From Stenotrophomonas maltophilia (GTDB lineage: Bacteria; Pseudomonadota; Gammaproteobacteria; Xanthomonadales; Xanthomonadaceae), in NCBI GenBank assembly GCA_002387845.1, contig DGLB01000011.1, forward strand, positions 2,459 through 41,367: a stretch of DNA of 38,909 nucleotides, written 5' to 3'. Shown piece after piece: positions 1 to 7,279 of the stretch. The position numbers and the translations under genes are program-made. Position 1 is the stretch's first letter; the number at the start of each line of letters is the position of its first letter. The notes below the pieces were generated by a model. That model searched no databases. It worked only from the letters and a program-made list of their open reading frames with translations, and was not told the origin of the DNA.

Positions 1-137
1 CGTCTTGCGAGCGACCCTACCGGTCGTCCCGAATTGCCCGGATCGTCCGACTCGTCTTCGTACGCACCCATACCGGATCTTCAATCACGACAACGTCCTC
101 CTCAATGTGCCTCCTCGCCGGGATGGCGGGGAGGTCG

Positions 138-272
138 GGAGGTTAGTAACCGTGAACAGAGAAACGGCGGGCGTATTCCCCCCAGATGGGGTGTTGTATT
201 AGCCACCCTCCCGACGCGGGACGTCTAGTCCGACGCAGGACAACATTTCTCTGTTCGGAGTTACTAAGCTCC
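138..272. repeat. 135-bp element with 27-bp imperfect terminal inverted repeats
   Basis: Arm 138-164 and the reverse complement of arm 246-272 agree at 23 of 27 positions. Both arms share the cores TTAGTAAC and GAACAGAGAAA; the only differences are one base near the outer end and a block of three in the middle. The 81-bp centre contains a small hairpin (TCCCG/CGGGA at 209-221). The element lacks the GTAG signature of SMAG repeats and carries no gene. It could be a small non-autonomous transposable element (MITE-like), a REP-type palindrome or a structured RNA. I see no clear target-site duplication. Confidence 0.6.
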
Positions 273-372
273 TTGAGGACAAGCCTGCAGCAAACGAACA
301 TCGAGCAATGATTGATGTTGCCTATCGATTTTTGTGCTTTCGATATGCCGATGCAATAAGGAACGTTGGCCA

Positions 373-399
373 TTTCACGGCGGTCGTCTGTCGACCGAC
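373..399 (-). repeat. degenerate SMAG-like palindrome
   Basis: The GTCGTCTGTCGACCGAC core is shared with the intact copy at 38768-38794, and most of the flanks match too. The CTAC (GTAG on the minus strand) seen in the other copy has decayed here to CCAC. Confidence 0.6.
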
Positions 400-447
400 C
401 CCACCCAGGAAAGCGCGCGCGAAACCACCGGGCGGCGTTCCCGATGT

Positions 448-1254
448 TCAAGGAGCAGGCGGTGCGGTCGTGGCGGTGTGGCGCTCCACCAGCACCTCCA
501 GCGCATCTTTCAGCATGCGCTTCTTGAGCGCCGTTTGACCGAACTGCTGAAGCTTCAGGTCTTCCCGCAGGTCCTGCAGCTGGTCCATGCTCATCGACGT
601 CGGGCTGCCCACCGAGCGCAGGATGGCCAAGCCGACACGCTCCGCCACTTCGCTGCGCGCGAGCTGCGTCATCAGGCCTTCGCGTGCCCCTGCCCGTTCC
701 GGCAACGTTGCCGCCCGGCGGGCGGACGTCATCGACTCCCGCTGGGCAGGTGGTATCTGGATTTTCAGCTGTGCGACGAGCTTCTCACGGTTGCCGAGGT
801 AGCTCGATGTGCCGCTGTCGCGATAGTCGCGGTAGTTCATGGCCATCAATTCGAAGCCGCTGTGCCCGGCGTTGTCGATGCCACCTCCACTCAGGGGATT
901 GGTCGACAGGCTTTCCGCGCGACGATGGATCCCTTCACGGATGATCCCCATCTCGCTGGGCGGCGCACTCAGTGCGTACTTGAGCCCGGCGGACACCGCC
1001 GATTCCACCAGACACAGCGCGTCGCGACCCACCGGGGTCTGCGCACCGAAGATGCGCGGATTCTTCGTCATCCTGTCGAGACAGCTTTCGAAGCCATTCA
1101 CCAACAGCTGTTCCAGCGCGGGCGGCACCGTGCTGTTGGCGATGTGGGAAGGGCTTGGGCGCGACGTGGGTGCTACGTCGGTGGCATCGGCAGCCGTGCC
1201 TCGCCATGCGGCCGCCGCGCCGACGAGAGTGGTTACCACGGTGGACAGATTCAC
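448..1254 (-). CDS. putative secreted protein of unknown function
   Basis: This encodes 268 residues. I do not recognise the family. A GTG start at 1254 is chosen because AGGAG (1264-1268 on the minus strand) sits 9 bases before it and the start leads straight into a short hydrophobic export signal (residues 1-22, ending in small residues). The mature part is hydrophilic and helical, with a Cys-containing N-terminal segment and a charged C-terminal third rich in Leu, Arg and Glu. It follows the gene at 1326-1691 by 71 bp on the same strand; that gap contains a 7-bp stem hairpin (CGCCCAG/CTGGGCG, 1281-1302). The start residues (MNLSTVVTTLVG) resemble those of its neighbour (MNVLQLATQLVG), so the two may be exported and work together. 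That is inference; function is unknown. Confidence 0.7.
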   Translation of the reverse strand: MNLSTVVTTLVGAAAAWRGTAADATDVAPTSRPSPSHIANSTVPPALEQLLVNGFESCLDRMTKNPRIFGAQTPVGRDALCLVESAVSAGLKYALSAPPSEMGIIREGIHRRAESLSTNPLSGGGIDNAGHSGFELMAMNYRDYRDSGTSSYLGNREKLVAQLKIQIPPAQRESMTSARRAATLPERAGAREGLMTQLARSEVAERVGLAILRSVGSPTSMSMDQLQDLREDLKLQQFGQTALKKRMLKDALEVLVERHTATTAPPAP

Positions 1255-1325
1255 GTCGCATCACTCCTGGCAGGTGGAGACGCCCAGTAACAGGCCTGGG
1301 CGCTCCAGTGACTTTCAGGAATCGA

Positions 1326-1691
1326 TCAGTTCGATGCGCGGGCGGCCAGGAAGAGCTCCTTGCGCGAAGCGGTGCGGTACTCGGCCTCGCGGGCCCGAGT
1401 CAGGGCGTTGCGCGACTCGGCGGCGGCTTGACGCTGGTAAACGCGGTGGAGAGCCGCCGCGACTTCCCGCTCGGCCACCGCGAGCCTTGCGCCCAGGTTG
1501 ACGTTCAACTGGTCGTTGGTCCCGTGGGCCTGTGCGGGGGGGAAATGCAGCGCGGCCATGGCCTGGCGCTCGCCATTGCGGACGTCGTTCGGTGCCGGCC
1601 GCGCGTGCGGTCGGTGTGCCGGCGCGGCGTGTTCACCGCGGCCGGCGGCCAGGAAGCCGACGAGCTGGGTGGCTAGCTGGAGTACGTTCAT
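1326..1691 (-). CDS. small putative exported protein of unknown function
   Basis: This encodes 121 residues of unrecognised family. An ATG at 1691 is preceded by a GAGG ribosome-binding site. The third codon positions are strongly G/C, as in neighbouring real genes, which supports coding. Residues 1-17 are a short hydrophobic segment. The middle is rich in Pro, His, Arg and Ala, and the last 60 residues are predicted from their pattern to form a charged amphipathic helix (Ala, Glu, Arg, Lys). It is probably the first gene of a two-gene unit with 448-1254. The existence of the gene is less certain than that of its neighbour because it is short and lacks a family match. Confidence 0.55.
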   Translation of the reverse strand: MNVLQLATQLVGFLAAGRGEHAAPAHRPHARPAPNDVRNGERQAMAALHFPPAQAHGTNDQLNVNLGARLAVAEREVAAALHRVYQRQAAAESRNALTRAREAEYRTASRKELFLAARASN

Positions 1692-1783
1692 GTGGAAGAC
1701 CTCGTTGGATGGAGGTCTTGAGTGGGTGCTTTTGTGGCGGGTTGCGCTTTCAGGAAACCATCATGTTCCAGCGGGGTCGTCGT

Positions 1784-1832
1784 GGACACGCATGGCGTGT
1801 CCCTACGCAGCGAAGCCACGCAGGGCGTGGCT
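1784..1832 (-). repeat. SMAG (GTAG) repeat dimer
   Basis: Two hairpins stand in tandem: GGACACGC-ATG-GCGTGTCC (1784-1802) followed by CTAC (1803-1806), and AGCCACGC-AGG-GCGTGGCT (1814-1832). On the minus strand the GTAG borders the first stem, as expected for SMAG repeats of Stenotrophomonas. The dimer lies just 3' of the DUF6607 gene, where it can act as a 3' RNA-stabilising or terminating structure. Confidence 0.85.
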
Positions 1833-1847
1833 CCACGGGTGCGGGGA

Positions 1848-2777
1848 TCAGCGTGGCGCTTTTTCCACCCACTGCGCGAACACGGCGTCGATATCGGCAT
1901 CCTTGACCGGCTTGCCGTCCTGGATGTCCTGGGCCTGGGTGAACAGCGGAATGATCATCGCCATGCCGTCCAGCTTGGTCTTCAGGTGGACGCCCGGGGC
2001 CTGGCCGAGGAAGCCGTTCCAGCGCTCGCGGACCTTGCCCCAATAACCGGCGGTGGCCTTCCAGTAGTCGTAGGCCGGCTTGAAGTCGACTTCGGTGGTC
2101 TTGTTGTAGTCGTTGAAACCGAACTCGCGTGCGATCTCCTGCTGGCTGCCATCGGTGCCGCGCTGGATCTTGGTGTTGAACTGTTCGTGGGTCCAGCCGT
2201 TCGGGGTCAGCGTGTGGCGATTGACCACGGCGAGCGCGTTGTAGTCGCTGCGGCGGGTGTACTCGCGGCGCGGCAGCGGACGCCAGCTGAGGTCGCTGGT
2301 CCAGGTGGCCACACCGTTGGTGTAGTCCCAGCGGCCGGTGCCGCAGTAACGCGGTGCGTCGCTGACTTCATACACGCACTGGGTCCAGGCTCCGGCGTTG
2401 AGCGCGGCCGGGATCGGGCGTACCTGCCAGGTCTGGTCGGCGCTGAATTCGAAGCGGGTGGGCGCTTCATACACCCAGTCCTGCCGCCAGTGCTTGGTCA
2501 CATGGCCGCTTTTGCCATCGACCAGGATGTGCTGCAGCACGATCCTTTCCGGGCTGTCCTCGACCACGATCACCACTTCGTTGCCGCCGCTGCGTACCGC
2601 CGGCGCACGTTCGTAGCCCGGCTTGAGCAGCACGGTTTCGTCGAAGGCGAAGTCGACGATGTACTCGCCCTGCATCGCCAGGATGCTGGCGTGGTCGCGC
2701 TTCACGTCGGAGGGCTGGGCGTGGGCGATGCCGCTGGCGGCAAGCAGCAGCCACGCGCTGGCTGTCTGGAATTTCAT
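1848..2777 (-). CDS. periplasmic DUF6607-family protein of the heme-uptake operon
   Basis: This encodes 309 residues with a clear signal peptide (residues 1-22, cut after Ala-His-Ala) behind the ATG at 2777. The mature protein is rich in Trp and Tyr, with segments such as DWVYEAPTRFEF, GTGRWDYTNGVATW and AQWVEKAP. From memory these match DUF6607, a family of exported proteins of unknown function found next to heme receptors in Xanthomonadaceae. It is the last gene of the hemP operon and starts 11 bases after the preceding stop. A role in handling heme or heme proteins in the periplasm is inferred from position only. The open frame extends upstream to about 3098, but the signal peptide fixes the start at 2777. 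A SMAG dimer follows the stop. Confidence 0.85.
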   Translation of the reverse strand: MKFQTASAWLLLAASGIAHAQPSDVKRDHASILAMQGEYIVDFAFDETVLLKPGYERAPAVRSGGNEVVIVVEDSPERIVLQHILVDGKSGHVTKHWRQDWVYEAPTRFEFSADQTWQVRPIPAALNAGAWTQCVYEVSDAPRYCGTGRWDYTNGVATWTSDLSWRPLPRREYTRRSDYNALAVVNRHTLTPNGWTHEQFNTKIQRGTDGSQQEIAREFGFNDYNKTTEVDFKPAYDYWKATAGYWGKVRERWNGFLGQAPGVHLKTKLDGMAMIIPLFTQAQDIQDGKPVKDADIDAVFAQWVEKAPR

Positions 2778-2788
2778 GGCGATAGGTC

Positions 2789-3367
2789 TCAGGAATGACG
2801 CAGGGGTGAAAGGTGGATCAGCGGGACGGTATTCGCGAAGCCGCCGTCGTCGGCCCACAACTCGCCCTCGGCCCCTTCGACCCGGGCAATGCGTTGGGCC
2901 GCGGCCGCGCCGAGCGTGGAAAGCGGGGCCAGACTGGCGGCGAGGCGGTTGCCCTCGCCCACCTGCAGGCGCAGCGCGCACATGCGCCACGCCTCGCTGC
3001 CCAGACGGTTGGCCAGCCGACGCCAGAGACGCTCGGCCACGCCGCCTTCGAACGCCGCTTCCGGGCGCGCGGGATAGGCTGAGATCAGCCGGTCCCACGC
3101 GAGGAAGTCGCTGTCAGGCAGCAGGTACAATCGCCAGCAGCAACGGCCGCGCGCATCGGCGAAGCACAGGCTTTCGCGGATGCCTTCACTGTCCACGCCC
3201 TGGCAGGCATGGGCGGAGACGGCGTGCTGCCAGCCGCCCAGCTCGCTGCTCTCGGGGCGGTACAGGCACAGGACGGTGCCCAGTGCCGCCAGCTGCGCCG
3301 GAGAAGGCAGCTGGGCGGGGCGCAGGTACCGGTCGGAAGAACGCAGGGCGGACAGGGCTCGGCTCAT
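2789..3367 (-). CDS. cytosolic protein of the heme operon, HemS/HmuS half-like
   Basis: This encodes 192 residues with no signal peptide or membrane segment. The ATG at 3367 lies 8 bases after the receptor stop, so it is co-transcribed and probably coupled. Around residues 65-105 the segment with LCFADARGRCCWRLYLL followed by PDSDFLAWDRLI resembles a conserved stretch of HemS/HmuS/ChuS heme-handling proteins (FxDxDG...KxYLxxxSDxxAFxxL). Those proteins are about 340 residues with two such lobes, so this would be a one-lobe form of ChuX/HutX size. The likely role is cytosolic heme binding or transfer after uptake. The similarity is recalled by eye and weak; the operon position is the stronger argument. 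Confidence 0.75.
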   Translation of the reverse strand: MSRALSALRSSDRYLRPAQLPSPAQLAALGTVLCLYRPESSELGGWQHAVSAHACQGVDSEGIRESLCFADARGRCCWRLYLLPDSDFLAWDRLISAYPARPEAAFEGGVAERLWRRLANRLGSEAWRMCALRLQVGEGNRLAASLAPLSTLGAAAAQRIARVEGAEGELWADDGGFANTVPLIHLSPLRHS

Positions 3368-3375
3368 GGCAGTGA

Positions 3376-5586
3376 CTACCAGCTGACGGAGAGGCTGGCC
3401 GACACATTCCGGCCAGGGTTGGTGTAGCGGTCGATCACGGTGCTGCTGGTGGCCAGCGCGGTGGTGATCGCCGAGTAGTCGATGTACTTGCGGTCGCCGA
3501 GATTGAACACGCCGACATTGATCTTCGCGCCGGGTGCGAAGTTCCAGTGCGCCATCAGGTCGAGCACGCCGTACCCGGCGGGGGCGAAGGTGGTGTCGCT
3601 GGGCAGGCGGTCCTTGCGGCGGGCGAAGGTACCGGCCAGTTCCACACCCCAGCTGTCGCGGTCGTAGGCCAGGCCCAGGGTGCCGCGCAACGGGTCGATG
3701 GAAGCCAGCGGGACGTCTTCGGTCTTGTTCTGGCCGCGCGACCACGCCACCGCGCCGTTCAACGACCAGCCGGCCAGGGCCGCGCTGAGTTCGCCGAAGT
3801 CGACGCCGGCCTTGAGTTCCGCACCATAGATCTCGGCGTCCGCCACGTTCTGCGACTGGAACACGATCAGGCCCTGGTCGTTGATGCCGACCTGGCGCTG
3901 CGACTCGATGAAGTCCTTGTAGTCGTTGTAGTAGCCGCTGACGCTGACATACGCGGCCGGGGTGAGGTAACGCACGCCCAGCTCGAAGCCATCGCTGGTT
4001 TCCGGCTTCAGGTCCGGGTTCGGGATGGCGGTGTACCCGAACATCACGTTGGTGAAGCCCAGGTTGACGTCGTTGTACGGCGGCGAGCGGAAGCCGTGCG
4101 AGTAGCCGGCGAACAGCGACCAGTCGGTGGCGAAGCGCCACACCATGCCCAACTTCGGCGACACGCTGGTCTTGGTCAGGTCAGAGACCGCCATGCCCGG
4201 GTTGTCGCCGGCGAAGATCGCGTCCACGTCCGGGCGCAGTTCGTAGTGGTCCACGCGCAGGCCTGGCACCAGCGACAGGCGGCCGTCGGCGAAGCGCATT
4301 TCGTCCTGCACGTACAGGCCCAGCTCGGTGGTCTTGGTGATCGGGAAGTCACGCACCGGGAAGGCATCGGGCAGGATGGTGGTGCTGGTCTGGCCATTGG
4401 CCAGGACCTGGTAGCCGTCGCGCTTCTGCCGCGTTTCGGTCCAGGTGCCTTCCAGCCCATAGGTCAGCTCGTGGCTGACGCTGCCGGTTTCCAGGCCCTT
4501 GTGGAACACCGCCTGCAGACCGTACACGCGCTGGTCGAAGTTGAATTCGCGGTGGCGCGAGGTGCGGTTGGAACGGGTTTCGTCGGTCCGCTGGGTGGTT
4601 TCGCTGTCCTGACGGTACAGCTGCCACGACAGGCTGTCGGCGAAGCCGGCACCCAGATTGTCCATTTCATGCGCGAAGGACACGCGTGCGCGGGTCTGGT
4701 GATCGCGCGCTTTCATGCCGGTGGTGGTGGTACGGTCAACCGAGGACAGCACGTCGGTATCCACGCTGTCCTCGTTGCCTTCCACGGTCAGCTTGAAGCG
4801 CTGGTCTTCGTTGGGCGCATACACCAGCTTGCTCAGCAGGCTGCGGCCGTCGCGGTCCTGCGGATTGGCTGCGGTGCGGGTGCGGTCATCACTGCGCACC
4901 TCACCCATGCTTTCGGTTTCCTGGCCCTGGCGGTGATTGAAATTCACCATGCCGCTCCAGTGGTCGCCGCCGAACGCGGTGGTGACGCTGCCAAGCAGGC
5001 CCTTCCATTCGCCGTCATAGCCGAACTTCAGGCCGACGTAGCTGTTCTTGCCGTCCTTGAGGTAATCGTTCGGGTCCTTGGTGACGAAGGCCACCACACC
5101 GCCGAGCGCATCCGAACCGTACAGCGCGCTGGCCGGGCCGCGCACGATTTCCACGCGCTTGAGCGTTTCCAGATCGGTGAAGTTGCGGTTGGCATCGGAG
5201 AAGCTGCCGATGCTGAAGGCCTTGGGCATGGCGATGCCGTCGGTCTGGATCAACACGCGGTTGCCGTCCAGGCCGCGGATGCGGAACCCGCCCAGGCCGA
5301 AGCGCGCCGGGCTGCTGGTGACCGACACGCCGGGTTCGTAACGCACCAGATCCTTGAGGTTGTTGACCAGGTGATCGTCCAGCTGTTCGCGGTCGATCAC
5401 GTCCACCGTGGCCGCCACGTCGCTGAGCGCGCGCTCGGTGCGGGTGGCCGTGACCTGCACGCGATCGAATTCGCGCGCATCGGCCGCACCTTCAGGCGCG
5501 GCGTGGGCAGCAAGCGGCAGCATCGCCGCAGCAAGGGCGACGCACAGGCAGCGCCGACGGTTGGCCGGCAGATCAGAACGGGTCAT
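3376..5586 (-). CDS. TonB-dependent heme/hemoglobin-type outer-membrane receptor
   Basis: This encodes 736 residues. A signal peptide (1-29, cut at AHA/AP) is followed by a TonB-box-like segment (RVQVTATR, about residue 42). A plug domain (about 55-165) carries the conserved GFRIRGLDGNRVLIQTDG and VEIVRGPASALYGSDALGGVV stretches. A 22-strand barrel follows and ends in an aromatic residue (SLSVSW). The FRAP box is present as FRSP (about residue 498) and the NPNL box as NPDL (about 522), typical of TonB heme/hemoglobin receptors. However, no histidine lies between the two boxes, where many heme receptors hold an axial ligand. hemP is directly upstream and a Fur-box promoter drives the unit. The intergenic space to hemP is 152 bp and contains an 8-bp inverted repeat. 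No strong ribosome-binding site precedes the ATG. Ligand specificity (heme, hemoglobin or other) cannot be settled from sequence. Confidence 0.92.
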   Translation of the reverse strand: MTRSDLPANRRRCLCVALAAAMLPLAAHAAPEGAADAREFDRVQVTATRTERALSDVAATVDVIDREQLDDHLVNNLKDLVRYEPGVSVTSSPARFGLGGFRIRGLDGNRVLIQTDGIAMPKAFSIGSFSDANRNFTDLETLKRVEIVRGPASALYGSDALGGVVAFVTKDPNDYLKDGKNSYVGLKFGYDGEWKGLLGSVTTAFGGDHWSGMVNFNHRQGQETESMGEVRSDDRTRTAANPQDRDGRSLLSKLVYAPNEDQRFKLTVEGNEDSVDTDVLSSVDRTTTTGMKARDHQTRARVSFAHEMDNLGAGFADSLSWQLYRQDSETTQRTDETRSNRTSRHREFNFDQRVYGLQAVFHKGLETGSVSHELTYGLEGTWTETRQKRDGYQVLANGQTSTTILPDAFPVRDFPITKTTELGLYVQDEMRFADGRLSLVPGLRVDHYELRPDVDAIFAGDNPGMAVSDLTKTSVSPKLGMVWRFATDWSLFAGYSHGFRSPPYNDVNLGFTNVMFGYTAIPNPDLKPETSDGFELGVRYLTPAAYVSVSGYYNDYKDFIESQRQVGINDQGLIVFQSQNVADAEIYGAELKAGVDFGELSAALAGWSLNGAVAWSRGQNKTEDVPLASIDPLRGTLGLAYDRDSWGVELAGTFARRKDRLPSDTTFAPAGYGVLDLMAHWNFAPGAKINVGVFNLGDRKYIDYSAITTALATSSTVIDRYTNPGRNVSASLSVSW

Positions 5587-5623
5587 GGTGGTTGGCAGAA
5601 TTCAGCTGGACGCAGAGGGAGGA

Positions 5624-5678
5624 CCCTCGACCAACTCCCACGACCGCAGATCGCGGCGCGCAGGCGAAGCGTCGAGGG
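5624..5678 (-). promoter_or_regulatory. inverted repeat between hemP and the receptor gene
   Basis: CCCTCGAC (5624-5631) and GTCGAGGG (5671-5678) can pair in the transcript between hemP and the receptor gene. It may mark RNA processing or partial termination inside the operon, so that hemP and the receptor are made at different levels. No U-run follows, and the role is inferred. Confidence 0.35.
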
Positions 5679-5738
5679 GGAGAGAGCCGTGCGCGGCGCG
5701 CGGGACCGGTGGGAGGGAAGCCGGCCCCGCCGCCGACG

Positions 5739-5936
5739 TCATTTGGTCAGGATCAGCTTGTCGTTGCTGGTATGACGCAGGCGATAGAAGCGGTCGCCAT
5801 GCTGGATCAGGATTTCGCGGCGCCCCTTGAGCAGGGCCTCGCTGTCGATCACATCTTCGGCCGGCACGGCGCGGACCGGACGGTCGCGCAGGGTCAGGGT
5901 TTCGGGGCGCAGCAGTACAGCGGCTTGAGTGTTCAT
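5739..5936 (-). CDS. hemP: hemin uptake protein HemP
   Basis: This encodes 65 residues. The C-terminal half, from GRREILIQHGDRFYRLRHTS to the end NDKLILTK, is the HemP/HmuP signature. In other proteobacteria HemP/HmuP is a small protein needed for full expression of the heme receptor; in some it acts as a transcriptional co-activator with Fur. The ATG at 5936 lies about 23 bases after the predicted transcription start. It is the first gene of the heme operon on the minus strand, under a Fur-box promoter. The ribosome-binding site is weak, and a 6-bp inverted repeat (ACTCGT/ACGAGT, 5944-5962) lies in the leader. Confidence 0.92.
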   Translation of the reverse strand: MNTQAAVLLRPETLTLRDRPVRAVPAEDVIDSEALLKGRREILIQHGDRFYRLRHTSNDKLILTK

Positions 5937-5965
5937 TGTCTGGACTCGTGCGTGGGACGAGTTAA

Positions 5966-5993
5966 ATGATAATGATTCTCAGTTGACAATCAA
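5966..5993 (-). promoter_or_regulatory. hemP promoter with overlapping Fur box
   Basis: On the minus strand TTGATT (5993-5988) and TATCAT (5971-5966) are separated by 16 bases and fit -35 and -10 elements. The 15-mer at 5967-5981 reads TGATAAT-G-ATTCTCA on the plus strand. It matches the 7-1-7 Fur consensus TGATAATnATTATCA at all but one arm position. It covers the -10 and part of the spacer, so iron-loaded Fur would block transcription of the heme operon. Confidence 0.85.
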
Positions 5994-6041
5994 CACCCAT
6001 TCTCAACTTCGTTGAAGATTTTGCCTATTGGTTTTGCGTGT

Positions 6042-6064
6042 TTCGATAGACGCCGCCTATCGAA
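6042..6064. repeat. 8-bp stem hairpin behind the aldo/keto reductase gene
   Basis: TTCGATAG (6042-6049) and CTATCGAA (6057-6064) form a perfect 8-bp stem with a 7-base loop, in the AT-richer gap between the aldo/keto reductase stop and the hemP promoter. It could end the reductase transcript. The following run on the minus strand is A-rich rather than U-rich, so a classic terminator is doubtful. Confidence 0.4.
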
Positions 6065-6112
6065 TGAGGTGAATGGGGGCCCGCGCCGTGCGGACCCCAC
6101 CCCACGCTCCGG

Positions 6113-7078
6113 TCAGGCGAACACGGCTTCCACCTGCGCCCACGCGGCCTCTTCCAGCTGCACCTCCAGCGCGCGCAGGTTCTGCTCCAGCTGCCCCACC
6201 CGGCTGGCCCCGAGGATCACGCTGGAGACGTTCGGGTTGCGCAGGCACCAGGCAATGGCCAGTTCGGCCGGCGAATAGCCCAGCTCGGCGGCCAGGTCGG
6301 TATAGCGACGCACCTGCTGCAGGCGCTGTTCGGCCGATTCGCCCAGCACCAGGTCGCGCAGCCAGCCCATGTCCTGCTGGCCCAGGCGCGAGCCCGGTTC
6401 CATGCCGCCATTGTGCTTGCCGGTCAGCAGGCCCGAGGCCAGCGGCGAGAAGATGGTGGTGCCGATGCCCGGGTCGGCGTACAGCGGGGCGTATTCCTGT
6501 TCCACCCGCGCACGGTGCAGCAGGTTGTACTGCGGCTGCTCCATCGACGGCAGGTGCAGGTGCTGGGAACGGGCGACATCCACCGCCTCCCGGATCTGCG
6601 CGGCCGACCACTCCGAGGTGCCCCAGTACAGCACCTTGCCCTGGCGGATCAGGGTGTCCATGGCCAGCACGGTTTCGGCAATCGGGGTGTCCAGGTCGGG
6701 GCGGTGGCAGTAATACAGGTCCAGGTAGTCCACCCGCAGGCGCTTGAGCGCGGCGTGGCAGGCATCGGTGACATGCTTGCGCGACAGCCCGTGCTGGGTC
6801 GGGCGCGGGTCGTCCACGGAGCCGAAGAACACCTTGCTGGACACGCAGTAGCCGTCGCGCGGCAGGCGCAGGTCGGCAATCACGTCGCCCATCACCTGTT
6901 CGGCGCGGCCGCGCGCATAGCCCTCGGCGTTGTCGAAGAAGTTGATGCCGTTGTCCCAGGCCGTCGCGATCAGGTTGCGGGCCTCGTCGCGGCCGATCTG
7001 GTCACCAAAGGTCACCCAGGCTCCGAAGGACAGGGCGGAAAGCTTCAGGCCGGTCGAGCCCAGGCGGCGGTATTGCAT
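6113..7078 (-). CDS. aldo/keto reductase
   Basis: This encodes 321 residues, the usual size. It should be a cytosolic NADPH-dependent oxidoreductase with a TIM-barrel fold. The catalytic tetrad of the superfamily is visible: Asp and Tyr in FFDNAEGYA (about residues 48-56), Lys in SSKVFFG (about 80-86) and His in YYCHRPD (about 122-128). The C-terminal nucleotide-binding part includes SSVILGASRVGQLEQN. The overall pattern (N-terminal YRRLGSTGLKLSALSFG, TSEWSAAQI, EQPQYNLL) is that of the group related to potassium-channel beta subunits (KCNAB/YghZ-like). The substrate is unknown. The ATG at 7078 has AGGAG 6 bases upstream. It is divergent from the nucleoside transporter gene, with a 201-bp shared upstream region. 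Confidence 0.92.
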   Translation of the reverse strand: MQYRRLGSTGLKLSALSFGAWVTFGDQIGRDEARNLIATAWDNGINFFDNAEGYARGRAEQVMGDVIADLRLPRDGYCVSSKVFFGSVDDPRPTQHGLSRKHVTDACHAALKRLRVDYLDLYYCHRPDLDTPIAETVLAMDTLIRQGKVLYWGTSEWSAAQIREAVDVARSQHLHLPSMEQPQYNLLHRARVEQEYAPLYADPGIGTTIFSPLASGLLTGKHNGGMEPGSRLGQQDMGWLRDLVLGESAEQRLQQVRRYTDLAAELGYSPAELAIAWCLRNPNVSSVILGASRVGQLEQNLRALEVQLEEAAWAQVEAVFA

Positions 7079-7123
7079 GTGTGTCTCCTGCGGAAAACGG
7101 GAAGCCAGGCCGCGCGGCGAACC

Positions 7124-7136
7124 TGAACGATGTTCA
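7124..7136. promoter_or_regulatory. palindrome upstream of the aldo/keto reductase gene
   Basis: TGAAC-GAT-GTTCA is a perfect inverted repeat with 5-bp arms, 46 bases before the reductase start and in the region shared with the divergent nucleoside transporter. It could be a regulator-binding site. The arms are short, so chance is not excluded. Confidence 0.35.
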
Positions 7137-7217
7137 CCAGTTTAGCCCCCAAACGGGCGCAAACCCTTATGGATGCTTGCCCGATCGCGGCCGTTCGGCC
7201 CTGGCGCGGCGCTTTTT

Positions 7218-7245
7218 CTTGCCCCGCCCCGGCCACCACTATAGG
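7218..7245 (+). promoter_or_regulatory. candidate promoter of the nucleoside transporter operon
   Basis: CTTGCC (7218-7223) and TATAGG (7240-7245) are separated by 16 bases, with the transporter start codon 35 bases beyond the -10. This is a moderate match to sigma-70 elements. Confidence 0.45.
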
Positions 7246-7279
7246 CTTCCCGTTTTTCGCGGCGCCCCAGGGGGGTCTC

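Larger units (their letters stand above)
1..447. other. non-coding stretch at the window start
   Basis: No convincing gene is visible in these 447 bases. The short open frames have no ribosome-binding site and no family resemblance. The stretch holds an imperfect inverted repeat (138-272) and a degenerate SMAG-like palindrome (373-399), both listed separately. It also has an AT-richer patch near 308-356 with a small TATCGA/TCGATA hairpin. It lies downstream of the minus-strand gene that ends at 448. Confidence 0.7.

Noticed and set aside
310..345. Similarity between 310-345 and 6017-6052 (both contain TTGCCTAT and TTTCGATA)
   Set aside because: About 24 of 33 positions agree, but both are AT-rich gaps and the small hairpins are arranged differently, so a true repeat is not established.
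2789..4141. A 450-codon minus-strand frame joining the end of the receptor region to the 192-residue gene
   Set aside because: The upstream part is an out-of-frame reading of the receptor gene; the real start is the ATG at 3367, 8 bases after the receptor stop.
3547..5775. A 742-codon plus-strand frame opposite the receptor gene
   Set aside because: Antisense shadow of a clear TonB-dependent receptor; no motifs of its own.
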